Origin: an uncultured Erysipelotrichaceae bacterium
Lineage (GTDB): Bacteria > Bacillota_I > Bacilli_A > RF39 > UBA660
NCBI GenBank assembly: GCA_902797265.1
Contig: CADBSF010000050.1
Span: forward strand, 1 to 35,176
DNA: 35,176 nucleotides
Reading direction: 5' to 3'
This document shows, piece after piece, positions 15,012 through 22,356 of the stretch. Position 1 is the stretch's first letter. The number at the start of each line of letters is the position of its first letter. Under the pieces are notes generated by a model. That model saw nothing but the letters and a program-made list of their open reading frames with translations, was not told the origin of the DNA and did no database searches. A program made the position numbers and the translations under genes.

Positions 15012-15442
15012 GAGTATTGGTTCAAAGAAGTGGGGAAGCTTCTGTAAAAGTAGAGAAGAAAACAGTTGGCAAGATAGATAGTGGACTTGTTTTATTAGTA
15101 GGTTTTTGTGAAGGTGATGATCAAAGTAAAATATCTTATCTTGCAAAAAAAGTAGTGAATCTTAGAATTTTTCCTGATGAGAATGATGTTATGAATAAAA
15201 GTATTTTAGATTATGGAGGAAGTGTTTTATCCATTTCTCAATTTACTTTATATGCAGATACTTCCAAAGGAAATCGTCCTAGTTATATCAATGCTTTAGG
15301 TGGCGATAAGGCTAGTAGTTTGTATGATATGTTTAATGAAGAATTAAGAAAATATATAGAAGTAGAAACAGGTATATTTGGTGCCGACATGGAAGTTAGT
15401 CTTAAAAATATGGGACCTACTACTATATTATTAGAGAGGTGA
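15008..15442 (+). CDS. dtd: D-aminoacyl-tRNA deacylase
   Basis: Removes D-amino acids from mischarged tRNA. 144 residues, the normal length. Family motifs are MRVLVQRSGEASVKVE at the start, SISQFTLYADTSKGNRPSY in the middle (the SQFTL catalytic loop) and NMGPTTILLER at the end, where the family usually has N-x-GP-V-T. The gene overlaps rel by ATGA, so translation is probably coupled. It is downstream of rel and upstream of hisS, as in Bacillus. Confidence 0.95.
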   Translation: MRVLVQRSGEASVKVEKKTVGKIDSGLVLLVGFCEGDDQSKISYLAKKVVNLRIFPDENDVMNKSILDYGGSVLSISQFTLYADTSKGNRPSYINALGGDKASSLYDMFNEELRKYIEVETGIFGADMEVSLKNMGPTTILLER

Positions 15443-15446
15443 TTTG

Positions 15447-16502
15447 ATGTTTTCAAATAAATTAAATTATAAAGTCGTTAATTTGGCAGCTTTGATGTTA
15501 CTTTTATATATTGGATTATCTAATCTTGGATTATGGTGGAAAATAATTGCGAAATGTCTTTCTATATTAGCTCCTTTTATTGCTGGTTTTGCTATGGCAT
15601 ATGCATTTACTCCTCTTGTAAAATGGTTAGAAAAAAAAGGAGTTCCTAAGACTCCAGCTTTAATGATTGTTATTATTGGAATTGTTGTTGTTGTAATTGG
15701 AATATTATTATTAACGATACCAATGCTATATGATCAATTATCTATCTTATTAAAATCATTAGGAGAAGTCTTTAATAATATTAATACCAAGTTTCATATT
15801 AATATCGGAGATGCTGAAATTAAGATAACGGATTATTTAAATGATATTTTAAAAAGCTTAGCGGGAGTGAATTCAACTGCTACTATGAATGTATTGGGTA
15901 AATCAATTGATGTTGTCAGTAAACTAATAGTAGGATTTGTTGCTTTTGCTTATTTCTTAATTGATATGGATAAGATTAGAAGTTGGATTAAAGAGATTAT
16001 TATTGGAAATAAGAGAGCTTTTCAATATATTAAATTGATGGATATGGAAATCAGTAATTATTTAAAAGGATTAGAAATTTTTATGGTAATACAATTTTTT
16101 GAATATAGCTTTATCTTCTTAATCATAGGACATCCTAACTGGTTTATCTTAGGATTACTTGCGTGTGTTACTACTGTTATTCCTTATTTTGGAGGATTGA
16201 TTACCAACTTAATTGCGATCATATTAGCTTCGGTTGTTTCTTTCCCATTATTTATTATGACAATTATTATTTGTTTAATCTTCCCACAATTAGATGGCTA
16301 TGTTATTTCTCCTAAGGTATATGGTAAAACGAATAATATTAATCCGTTAATTACGATTATGGCTGTTTCTATCGGTGGAACGGTTGCAGGTGTTACAGGA
16401 ATTATTGTAGCTTTACCACTTTACTTATTAATAAGAACTACTTACCATTTCTTTAAAAATGATCTATTAAAAGGAATGGATAAAGTAAAAGAGAAAATGT
16501 AA
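15447..16502 (+). CDS. AI-2E family transporter (UPF0118)
   Basis: A polytopic membrane protein of 351 residues with about eight predicted membrane segments. The N-terminal pair (LAALMLLLYIGLSNLGLWW, CLSILAPFIAGFAMAYAF), the ALMIVIIGIVVVVIGIL segment, a soluble middle, and the late motif GGLITNLIAIILA followed by PQLDGYVISPKVYGKTNNINPL are characteristic of this family. Members have been linked to autoinducer-2 export or Na+/H+ exchange; the substrate cannot be told here. ATG 15447 has GAGAGGTGAT 5 bases upstream, preferable to TTG 15444. It ends the secDF-rel-dtd run and is followed by a terminator. Confidence 0.85.
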   Translation: MFSNKLNYKVVNLAALMLLLYIGLSNLGLWWKIIAKCLSILAPFIAGFAMAYAFTPLVKWLEKKGVPKTPALMIVIIGIVVVVIGILLLTIPMLYDQLSILLKSLGEVFNNINTKFHINIGDAEIKITDYLNDILKSLAGVNSTATMNVLGKSIDVVSKLIVGFVAFAYFLIDMDKIRSWIKEIIIGNKRAFQYIKLMDMEISNYLKGLEIFMVIQFFEYSFIFLIIGHPNWFILGLLACVTTVIPYFGGLITNLIAIILASVVSFPLFIMTIIICLIFPQLDGYVISPKVYGKTNNINPLITIMAVSIGGTVAGVTGIIVALPLYLLIRTTYHFFKNDLLKGMDKVKEKM

Positions 16503-16520
16503 AAGTTTTCTTTTTTTTTC
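16492..16520 (+). terminator. Weak intrinsic terminator
   Basis: AGAAAA/TTTTCT arms around an 8-base loop followed by a run of T. It overlaps the stop codon of the AI-2E transporter gene. The stem is short and AT-only except one pair. Confidence 0.4.
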
Positions 16521-16522
16521 TA

Positions 16523-16551
16523 TTGATATTTTCTGATGCTTTCTTTATAAT
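16523..16551 (+). promoter_or_regulatory. Promoter of the HEFGH protein gene
   Basis: TTGATA at 16523-16528, exactly 17 bases, then TATAAT at 16546-16551. Close to consensus. Confidence 0.7.
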
Positions 16552-16572
16552 AAGGAACTACTGGGGGATAAT

Positions 16573-17724
16573 ATGATAGGAGATAATATAGAAGAATTAT
16601 ACAAACGTTTAAGTAAAGCAAACCATTTAATGACTCAAGTAAGAAATAGAGAAGATCGAATGGCTCTTGCAAATTACATAGGAAATTTGTATACAACGAT
16701 AGGAAATGTATTAAATATTAAAGTAAAACCCAAGAAGAAACAAATATTTGGTTCTAAAGATGGCTATAAAAAATTTTATCGAGTATATGATTCTAAAGAA
16801 AATGAAATGTTAGATAATTTAATTAAATATAAAGAATTTCATAGTGAATTATTTTGCGATATTCTTTTTGATGTTAAAGAGATTATGAAAAGTATATGTG
16901 ATGAAGAAATAATTGAAGAAAATATTATTTCTGAAGATTCTTTTTATGAGATTTTTATGGGATTTATGAATTCTATTGGATTAGAAGAATTATTTATCAA
17001 ATTTCTAAAAGAAGGAAGAATTCATACAACAGTTTTAAAAGAGGGAGATACCTGCCTAGGATCCACTATTTATAATCCCTTAACCAAGGACTTAGATATT
17101 TCTATATCGAATTTTGACTATACGGTTATGTGCATGTCAACATTAGCCCATGAATTTGGTCATGTCTATGATTTAGATTCTTTGAACGAAGACAGTATCA
17201 CTTATAATCGTTACTTTTATCAGAGCTTTTTTGGAGAAATTTATTCTCGGTTATTTGAAAGATTATTTATTACTTATATGATAAAAAATAATATTTTAAA
17301 AGATCAAGTCAAGAATACAATATTTCAATTAGAATTGATGAATCATGATTATTTATTAGCTTCTTATATTCTTTCTTTATTACAAGATGAATATTTAAAG
17401 GATTCTTTATACTTATATATAGATAAAAAAAATTTAATTGATATGGTAAAATATCACTTCTACGAAAGTAGTGAAGTGATGGATTATTTATATGGAGTTC
17501 GATCTTTAAATGTAGGAGAAGATTTTACTTATGCGTATGGAGATATTGTTTCTATCTTTTTAAAAGAAAGTGTAGAAAAACATGGATTTTCTAATGTCTT
17601 GGTAAAAGAATTTAGTAGAATTCGTACAGAATTATTTACTCCAGATTTTTTAGAAAAGCATCATATGAATAGTGAAAATTATGTTAAGTTATATAAAAAA
17701 GAAGTAGGACTTTTGAAAAAATGA
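16573..17724 (+). CDS. HExxH metallopeptidase-like protein (M3-like)
   Basis: A 383-residue soluble protein. H193-E194-F-G-H197 in STLAHEFGHVYDLDS is a gluzincin zinc motif, and E222 in FFGEIYSRLFERL lies 25 residues after H197, where the third ligand of M3 oligopeptidases falls. The first 110 residues are helical and charged, and the C-terminal part is all-helical, which fits the M3 fold. M3 enzymes are usually near 600 residues, so this is a shortened or divergent member. It has no signal peptide, so it is likely cytoplasmic. Start ATG 16573 has GGGGGA 4 bases upstream. It has a strong promoter of its own, and its stop is immediately followed by the promoter of the hisS T-box leader. Substrate is unknown. 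Confidence 0.65.
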   Translation: MIGDNIEELYKRLSKANHLMTQVRNREDRMALANYIGNLYTTIGNVLNIKVKPKKKQIFGSKDGYKKFYRVYDSKENEMLDNLIKYKEFHSELFCDILFDVKEIMKSICDEEIIEENIISEDSFYEIFMGFMNSIGLEELFIKFLKEGRIHTTVLKEGDTCLGSTIYNPLTKDLDISISNFDYTVMCMSTLAHEFGHVYDLDSLNEDSITYNRYFYQSFFGEIYSRLFERLFITYMIKNNILKDQVKNTIFQLELMNHDYLLASYILSLLQDEYLKDSLYLYIDKKNLIDMVKYHFYESSEVMDYLYGVRSLNVGEDFTYAYGDIVSIFLKESVEKHGFSNVLVKEFSRIRTELFTPDFLEKHHMNSENYVKLYKKEVGLLKK

Positions 17725-17753
17725 TTGAATCGTTTTCTAAAATGATTTATAAT
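17725..17753 (+). promoter_or_regulatory. Promoter of the hisS-aspS T-box transcript
   Basis: TTGAAT at 17725-17730, 17-base spacer, TATAAT at 17748-17753. Transcription would begin near 17760, just before stem I of the T-box. Confidence 0.7.
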
Positions 17754-17759
17754 AAGAGT

Positions 17760-17946
17760 ATCTTCTTGGGAAAGAGTATTATTTATGATTTAATGAGAGA
17801 GAGTATGGTTGGTGAAAATACTTTAAATGTAGATAAGAAGACATCCTATAAAAAAGAAGCGTGTTACTACGATATCAGTTTTTTAAGTAAAAAATAAGGT
17901 GGCACCGCGGATATTATTCGCCCTTTCTTGTGCTACCTTTTTATTT
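17760..17946 (+). promoter_or_regulatory. T-box riboswitch, histidine specifier
   Basis: Leader that senses uncharged tRNA-His and allows read-through into hisS-aspS. The T-box sequence AAGGTGGCACCGCGG is at 17896-17910, followed by the terminator whose arms are AAGGTGGCAC and GTGCTACCTT (17930-17939) plus a T-run. Stem I is visible: CTTCTT (17762-17767) pairs with AAGAAG near 17854-17859; AGTA near 17775 and GAAG near 17837 form the loop-E side; GAGAGAGTATGGTTGGTG (17795-17813) is the distal conserved region. The specifier loop after GAAGA contains CAT at 17842-17844, a histidine codon that agrees with the downstream gene. Stem assignment was by eye. Confidence 0.93.
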
Positions 17947-17959
17947 TAGGAGGGATACT

Positions 17960-19312
17960 ATGATACAAAGACAAAAAGGTTGTCATGATATTTATGGAAG
18001 GGAAGCTAAGGTATGGAAGTTTGTTGAGAGTGTAATTGATGCTTTAATGGAAAAATATCATTATAATTACATACGTACTCCATTATTCGAAGCTAGTGAG
18101 TTATTTCATAGAGGAGTAGGAGAGACTACCGATATTGTGACAAAAGAAAGTTATGATTTTGTTGATAAAGGTGGAAGAAATATTACTTTACGACCAGAAG
18201 GAACGGCAGGAGTAGTACGTAGTTTTATTGAGAATAAAATGTATGGAGATCCTAGTCAACCAGTAAAGGTTTATTATAATGGAACCATGTATCGTTATGA
18301 AAGACCACAAAGTGGAAGAGATAGAGAACTTACTCAATTTGGAGTAGAGATACTTGGTAGTGATGATCCTTTAAGTGATGCAGAAGTTATCTCTTTAGCA
18401 GTCAATCTTTATAAAATGCTTGGTTTAAAAGAGATTAAAGTAAATTTAAATAGTTTAGGAGATAAAGAATCTAGAATGGCTTATCGAGAAGCTTTAATTG
18501 ATTATTTTAAGCCTCATATTGATGAGTTTTGTGAAGATTGTAAAGTTCGTTTAGAAAAGAATCCTTTACGAATATTAGATTGTAAAGTGGATGCAGATAA
18601 TCCATTATTAAAGAATGCTCCAAAAACTTTAGATTATTTAAATGAGGAAAGTAGAGATCGTTTTGAAAAAGTACAGGAATATTTAGATATTATGCAAATA
18701 TCATATGAAATTAATCCTAGTATTGTTAGAGGACTTGATTATTATAACCATACAGTATTTGAGATTGAAGCTAAGGTTGAAGGTTTTGGTTCTAACAATG
18801 TACTTGGTGCAGGTGGTCGTTATAATGGATTAGTAGATCAATTAGATGGTCCTGAAACACCTTGTGTTGGTTTCGCAACAGGAATTGGTCGTCTTGTCAT
18901 GGCTTTGGAATTAGAACAAGTAAAATTACCAATTGTGGAAGATATTGATTTATTCTTGATGTATGTCAATGAAGAAGAAAAGAAATATGCAGCTTATCTT
19001 GCTCAAGAACTTAGAATGGCTGGATTTATTGTAGAAACAGAATATACAGGTAGAGGTTTAAAAGGACAATTTAAACAAGCTGATCGATATCATGCTAAAT
19101 TTACTTGTGTATTAAATAGTGAAGATTTAAATAATAATGAAGTTAAAATTAAAAATAATAAGACGAAGCAAGAAGATTTGATTAATTTAGATGTTATTAT
19201 TTATTATTTAGATGAAATGATTCATAGTATGGAAGATGATGAAGATTGTTGTGAATGTGGATGTCATCAAGAGGGAGAACATGAATGTCATTGTAAGAAG
19301 GAGGAAGAATAA
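17960..19312 (+). CDS. hisS: Histidyl-tRNA synthetase with Cys/His-rich tail
   Basis: Charges tRNA-His. Class II motifs are clear: motif 2 (GTMYRYERPQSGRDRELTQF), RPEGTAGVVRS, the HisA motif RGLDYYNHTVFE, GAGGRYNGLV, and motif 3 (GFATGIGRLVMALE). The anticodon-binding domain follows. Length is 450 residues. ATG 17960 has AGGAGGG 6 bases upstream; the in-frame GTG 17930 lies in the T-box terminator and is rejected. The last ~25 residues are unusual: acidic, then DCCECGCHQEGEHECHC with six Cys and three His, then KKEEE. This looks like a metal-binding tag and is not part of normal HisRS. aspS begins one base before the stop ends (TAATG), so the pair is translationally coupled under the T-box. 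Confidence 0.97.
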   Translation: MIQRQKGCHDIYGREAKVWKFVESVIDALMEKYHYNYIRTPLFEASELFHRGVGETTDIVTKESYDFVDKGGRNITLRPEGTAGVVRSFIENKMYGDPSQPVKVYYNGTMYRYERPQSGRDRELTQFGVEILGSDDPLSDAEVISLAVNLYKMLGLKEIKVNLNSLGDKESRMAYREALIDYFKPHIDEFCEDCKVRLEKNPLRILDCKVDADNPLLKNAPKTLDYLNEESRDRFEKVQEYLDIMQISYEINPSIVRGLDYYNHTVFEIEAKVEGFGSNNVLGAGGRYNGLVDQLDGPETPCVGFATGIGRLVMALELEQVKLPIVEDIDLFLMYVNEEEKKYAAYLAQELRMAGFIVETEYTGRGLKGQFKQADRYHAKFTCVLNSEDLNNNEVKIKNNKTKQEDLINLDVIIYYLDEMIHSMEDDEDCCECGCHQEGEHECHCKKEEE

Positions 19313-20631
19313 TGGAAAGATTATTTTTAGATGAATTAAAAAATCATTATGGAGAAGAAGTATGTGTTAGTGGTTTTGTTGATAATATTCGTAATTTACA
19401 ATGGGTACAATTTATTGTATTAAGAGATGAAGTAGGAAAAGTACAAATTACTATTGAAAAGAGCGAGGAAGCCAATAAAGAATTAGTAGAGATTGTAAAT
19501 CAATTAAGTGTTGAATCTACTATTACGGTTAAAGGTACTTTAATGGAAAATCCTAAGGTAAAAATGGGTGGTATGGAAATCATTCCGAAAGAGATAAAAG
19601 TGACTAGTGAAAATTTAGGAGAGTTACCATTTAATTATAAAGATATTACAACGGTTAACTTAGATACTAGACTTGATTATCGTTATATTGATTTAAGACG
19701 TGAAAATAATATTTTAATGTTTCAAGTTCAAAGTAGTTTTGTAGAATATATGAGAGAATATCTTTATCAAAATCGTTTTACAGAAATTCATACTCCTAAG
19801 TTTATTGGAGCAGCCAGTGAATCTGGTAGTGAAGTATTTGAAGTAAAATATTTTGATACAAAAGCCTATCTTGCTCAAAGTCCTCAATTTTATAAACAGA
19901 TGGCTTTAGCTGCAGGACTTGGAAGAGTCTTTGAAGTTGCACCTTGTTTCCGCGCAGAAAATTCAAATACTAGTAGACATGCTACAGAATTTACTTCTTT
20001 TGATGTAGAGTTTGCCTATATTCAAGATTATAATGATGTGATGGCTTTAGAAGAAGAAATGCTTACTTATGCTTTAGAAAAGGTAAAAGAAAAATATGGA
20101 GAAAAGATGAAAGAAGTATTTGATATGGATGTAGTTGTTCCTAAACTTCCTTTCCCAAAAATGAGACTTTCTGAAATCTATCAAGAATTAGAAGAAAGAT
20201 ATGATTATCATGTAGATGATTCAGAAAAGAATGATTTAACAACAGAGGCAGAGAGATTATGTTACAAATTAGCCAAAGATAAATTTGATTCAGAATTTTT
20301 ATTTGTTATTGACTTTCCTGCAGAGAAGAGAGCTTTTTATCATATGAGAGATGAAGAAGGAAAATTATTAGGATATGATTTAATTTGGAGAGGTGTTGAA
20401 ATTACAACAGGAGCTCAAAGAGAACATAGATATTCTGAAATAGTAAAGAATGCCAAAGAAAAAGGATTAGGAGAAGATGTTTCTTTCTACTTAGATTTCT
20501 TTAAACATGGATGTCCTCCTCATGGTGGATTTGCAATTGGAATTGATCGACTTACCATGTTATTACTAGGAGTTCCTAGTGTCAAGGAAGTACAATTCTT
20601 ATTTAGAGGACCAAATCGATTAACACCATAA
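19312..20631 (+). CDS. aspS: Aspartyl-tRNA synthetase, archaeal/eukaryotic type
   Basis: Charges tRNA-Asp, possibly also tRNA-Asn. 439 residues, against about 590 for the bacterial type, because the GAD insertion domain is absent. It has an N-terminal OB-fold anticodon domain (VSGFVDNIRNLQWVQFIVLR), then class II motif 1 (EIHTPKFIGAASESGSEVF), motif 2 (FEVAPCFRAENSNTSRHATE) and motif 3 (HGGFAIGIDRLTMLLLG). These match the archaeal AspRS layout (SPQFYKQM, GVEITTGAQREHR). Two residues after the OB-fold G-F, where discriminating archaeal enzymes have Trp, this protein has Asp, so it may be non-discriminating, which would require GatCAB. It occupies the normal bacterial hisS-aspS slot. The start codon overlaps the hisS stop. 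Confidence 0.93.
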   Translation: MERLFLDELKNHYGEEVCVSGFVDNIRNLQWVQFIVLRDEVGKVQITIEKSEEANKELVEIVNQLSVESTITVKGTLMENPKVKMGGMEIIPKEIKVTSENLGELPFNYKDITTVNLDTRLDYRYIDLRRENNILMFQVQSSFVEYMREYLYQNRFTEIHTPKFIGAASESGSEVFEVKYFDTKAYLAQSPQFYKQMALAAGLGRVFEVAPCFRAENSNTSRHATEFTSFDVEFAYIQDYNDVMALEEEMLTYALEKVKEKYGEKMKEVFDMDVVVPKLPFPKMRLSEIYQELEERYDYHVDDSEKNDLTTEAERLCYKLAKDKFDSEFLFVIDFPAEKRAFYHMRDEEGKLLGYDLIWRGVEITTGAQREHRYSEIVKNAKEKGLGEDVSFYLDFFKHGCPPHGGFAIGIDRLTMLLLGVPSVKEVQFLFRGPNRLTP

Positions 20632-20637
20632 TTTTTA

Positions 20638-20668
20638 AGAAAGGATTGAATTCAGTCCTTTTTTTTGA
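20638..20668 (+). terminator. Terminator after aspS
   Basis: AAAGGATTGAA and TTCAGTCCTTT form a near-perfect palindrome with one T-G pair, followed by a run of eight T. Confidence 0.85.
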
Positions 20669-20697
20669 TAAAATTTTCTTAGAATTGAGTGAAGAAA

Positions 20698-21264
20698 ATG
20701 AAGAAAAAGAAAAGAAAATTAAAAAGTGAAGATATTCTATTAAATTCTTCTGTAGAAATTAATCATACGATACAAAGAATTAAAAAACATGAAAAAAGAT
20801 ATACAACTATCTTAGTTATCTTTTTTTTAAGCATCTTTCTATTATTAGGTTATCGACTTATTATGATTGATTCTTCTGATGCTTCTACTATAATATATGG
20901 AGATGAAGTAGAAGGATTAGTATCACAAGGAGAGGTTATTTCATTAACAGATTCTTCTATTATGAGTGATACAGAAGGAAAGAAGAGCAATCCTTATACT
21001 TTTCGTGTTTCTAATCGTAATTTTCAAACAAGTAAATATCAAATTCTATTAAATATTGATGATTCTATTGATACTTCTCCTATTAGATATTCGATTGATG
21101 ATAAGGTATATAGTGTTATGGGAAATCATATTGTTCTTTTTTCTAATGAATTATTAGTTGGTGGAGATGAACGTACTTATCAAATTAGAGTATGGTTAGA
21201 TAAAAGTACTAAGAAACAAGATAATTTAATAAAAGGATATTTTAGCTTAACGGAAACCAAATAA
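20698..21264 (+). CDS. Membrane-anchored protein with TasA/SipW-substrate-like ectodomain
   Basis: A 188-residue protein. A Lys-rich cytoplasmic N-terminus of about 33 residues (KKKKRKLKSED) is followed by one membrane segment (TTILVIFFLSIFLLLGYRLI) and an extracellular beta-rich part. The end, TYQIRVWLDKSTKKQDNLIKG, resembles the closing strands of camelysin/TasA-type, SipW-processed proteins ('Y-x-h-x-WhD-x-S'). No clear signal-peptidase site follows the membrane segment, so it may stay anchored. ATG 20698 is preferred over GTG 20689 because GAGTGA is 5-6 bases upstream of it. It stands alone between two terminators. The family link is inferred from a short stretch, and the protein may act at the cell surface. 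Confidence 0.55.
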   Translation: MKKKKRKLKSEDILLNSSVEINHTIQRIKKHEKRYTTILVIFFLSIFLLLGYRLIMIDSSDASTIIYGDEVEGLVSQGEVISLTDSSIMSDTEGKKSNPYTFRVSNRNFQTSKYQILLNIDDSIDTSPIRYSIDDKVYSVMGNHIVLFSNELLVGGDERTYQIRVWLDKSTKKQDNLIKGYFSLTETK

Positions 21265-21279
21265 TCTGTTAAGTTTTTT
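21246..21279 (+). terminator. Terminator of the membrane-anchored protein gene
   Basis: CTTAACGGA and TCTGTTAAG (one G-T pair) around a 10-base loop, then TTTTTTC. It overlaps the gene's stop codon. The convergent hydrolase gene ends inside it. Confidence 0.75.
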
Positions 21280-22036
21280 CTTTTAAGAAAGCTTCTATTA
21301 TTTTTAATGTTAAATAGGGATTCTCTAGGTAGGAGTAGTGAGAAGCGTTTTTATAGACGATACATTCAGAATCTTTTATTATTTTTTTTAATAGAAAAGC
21401 ATCTTTTAGAGGAGTATCGAAATCTTTTTCTCCCCATAGAATTAATACATCAGATTTTATTTCTTGATACTGATTTCTTAAATCTTTTTGAATGATATTT
21501 TGAAATGTTTTTTTCATGGAAGTAGGAAGATTTCTGTAATCAGAAGAGGAAAAGAATTCTGCTAGTTTCTTTAATTGTTTTTTTTGATATTTTTTAGGGA
21601 AACGTTTTATCAATAATTTTAATAGTTTGTAGATTTTTTCTTTTAAAAATATTTTTAATTTTTTTCTTCTTTTAATACCTGCTACATCGATTAGAAGGAT
21701 TTTTTTTGCATGTATCTGATAGGTTGTTGTAAGAAGTGAAACAATTCTTCCTCCAAAAGAATGGGCAATTATGATGGGATTTTCTATTTTTTCTTTTAGA
21801 AACCATTCTTTTATTTCTTCAGCATAATCATCAATTGTTAATTCTTTTTTAGGAACAGGACTCTTTCCAAATCCAGGATAATCTAGGATATAGATGGTAT
21901 ATTTTTCTTTTAGATTATTTATGAAATAGTAAAAGGTATTTCTTGTATTACCCCAACCTGGTAAGATAACGATTGTATTCTTTTGATATCCTTGTTTTTC
22001 ATAGTAGAAACTTATTTTTTTTCCTTGAAAAATCAT
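21269..22036 (-). CDS. Alpha/beta hydrolase
   Basis: A 255-residue soluble hydrolase. The oxyanion-region motif is VILPGWGNTRNTF, followed by YPGFGKSPVP. The nucleophile serine is in IAHSFGGRIVS (G/A-x-S-x-G elbow), the acid is probably Asp in WGEKDFDTPLK, and the His is in ASHYSYLENP. All three triad members are in the right order. The Lys-rich helical lid (residues 130-175) is typical of esterase or C-C hydrolase-like family members, and the substrate cannot be guessed. On the minus strand AGGTGATAAAC precedes ATG 22036, so that start is chosen over GTG 22045. The gene is monocistronic and divergent from the structured RNA at 22123. Confidence 0.85.
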   Translation of the reverse strand: MIFQGKKISFYYEKQGYQKNTIVILPGWGNTRNTFYYFINNLKEKYTIYILDYPGFGKSPVPKKELTIDDYAEEIKEWFLKEKIENPIIIAHSFGGRIVSLLTTTYQIHAKKILLIDVAGIKRRKKLKIFLKEKIYKLLKLLIKRFPKKYQKKQLKKLAEFFSSSDYRNLPTSMKKTFQNIIQKDLRNQYQEIKSDVLILWGEKDFDTPLKDAFLLKKIIKDSECIVYKNASHYSYLENPYLTLKIIEAFLKEKT

Positions 22037-22086
22037 GTTTATCACCTAGAATAATTTATGATTTCCGAAAAAAGATGTGAAAATAC

Positions 22087-22116
22087 TTGTTAAGATGAAT
22101 CTAGATAGTGTATAAT
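22087..22116 (+). promoter_or_regulatory. Promoter of the structured RNA
   Basis: TTGTTA at 22087-22092, 18-base spacer, TATAAT at 22111-22116. The predicted start near 22123 coincides with the first base of the RNA's closing helix. Confidence 0.75.
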
Positions 22117-22122
22117 GAAATT

Positions 22123-22307
22123 GTCAGATAGATATGTTTTGGCACTTTTTAAAACCGACTAAAGTAACGATACGGGAGTTCGGATCGAGTCAACCGGTGT
22201 TGAATGCCTACATTTATGTAGGAATCCTAATGGTTGAGTATGAACACCCACCTGGTCAGAAGATTAGGTTTTATCGTTTGCTAAGATTATCTATTCTGAC
22301 TTTTTTT
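22123..22307 (+). ncRNA. Structured non-coding RNA, family not identified (raiA-motif or 6S candidate)
   Basis: A transcript of about 185 nt. A closing helix joins the ends (22123-22133 with 22289-22300, one bulge) and runs straight into a T-run, so it also serves as terminator. A second long helix pairs 22163-22172 with 22272-22282. Inside are hairpin CCTACA-TTTA-TGTAGG (22207-22222), TCAACC/GGTTGA (22190-22195/22232-22237) and GGTGTT/AACACC (22196-22201/22243-22248). The last two cross, as do further possible pairings, suggesting pseudoknots. The region is clearly richer in G+C than its surroundings, as expected of a stable RNA in an AT-rich genome. Size and end-pairing would fit 6S RNA, but the compact pseudoknotted core fits a raiA-motif-like RNA better. 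It lacks the SRP, RNase P and tmRNA signatures I know. Confidence 0.75.
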
Positions 22308-22308
22308 A

Positions 22309-22337
22309 TTGCTTTTCAAGTGCTTTTATAGTATAAT
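22309..22337 (+). promoter_or_regulatory. Promoter of the gene at 22357
   Basis: TTGCTT at 22309-22314, 17-base spacer, TATAAT at 22332-22337. It lies just after the terminator of the structured RNA, so the RNA is not a leader of this gene. Confidence 0.55.
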
Positions 22338-22356
22338 ACGCTACGAGGTGATGGAT

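Noticed and set aside
14469-15146. Two minus-strand frames opposite rel and dtd
   Set aside because: Antisense shadows of intact genes; no start signals.
17721-17897. 58-codon frame overlapping the stop of the HEFGH gene
   Set aside because: It spans the T-box promoter and stem I, so its codons are explained by the leader RNA.
22134-22331. 65-codon plus-strand frame starting MFWHFLKPTK
   Set aside because: It lies inside the structured RNA and its terminator, has no Shine-Dalgarno, and the base composition and pairing fit an RNA gene instead.
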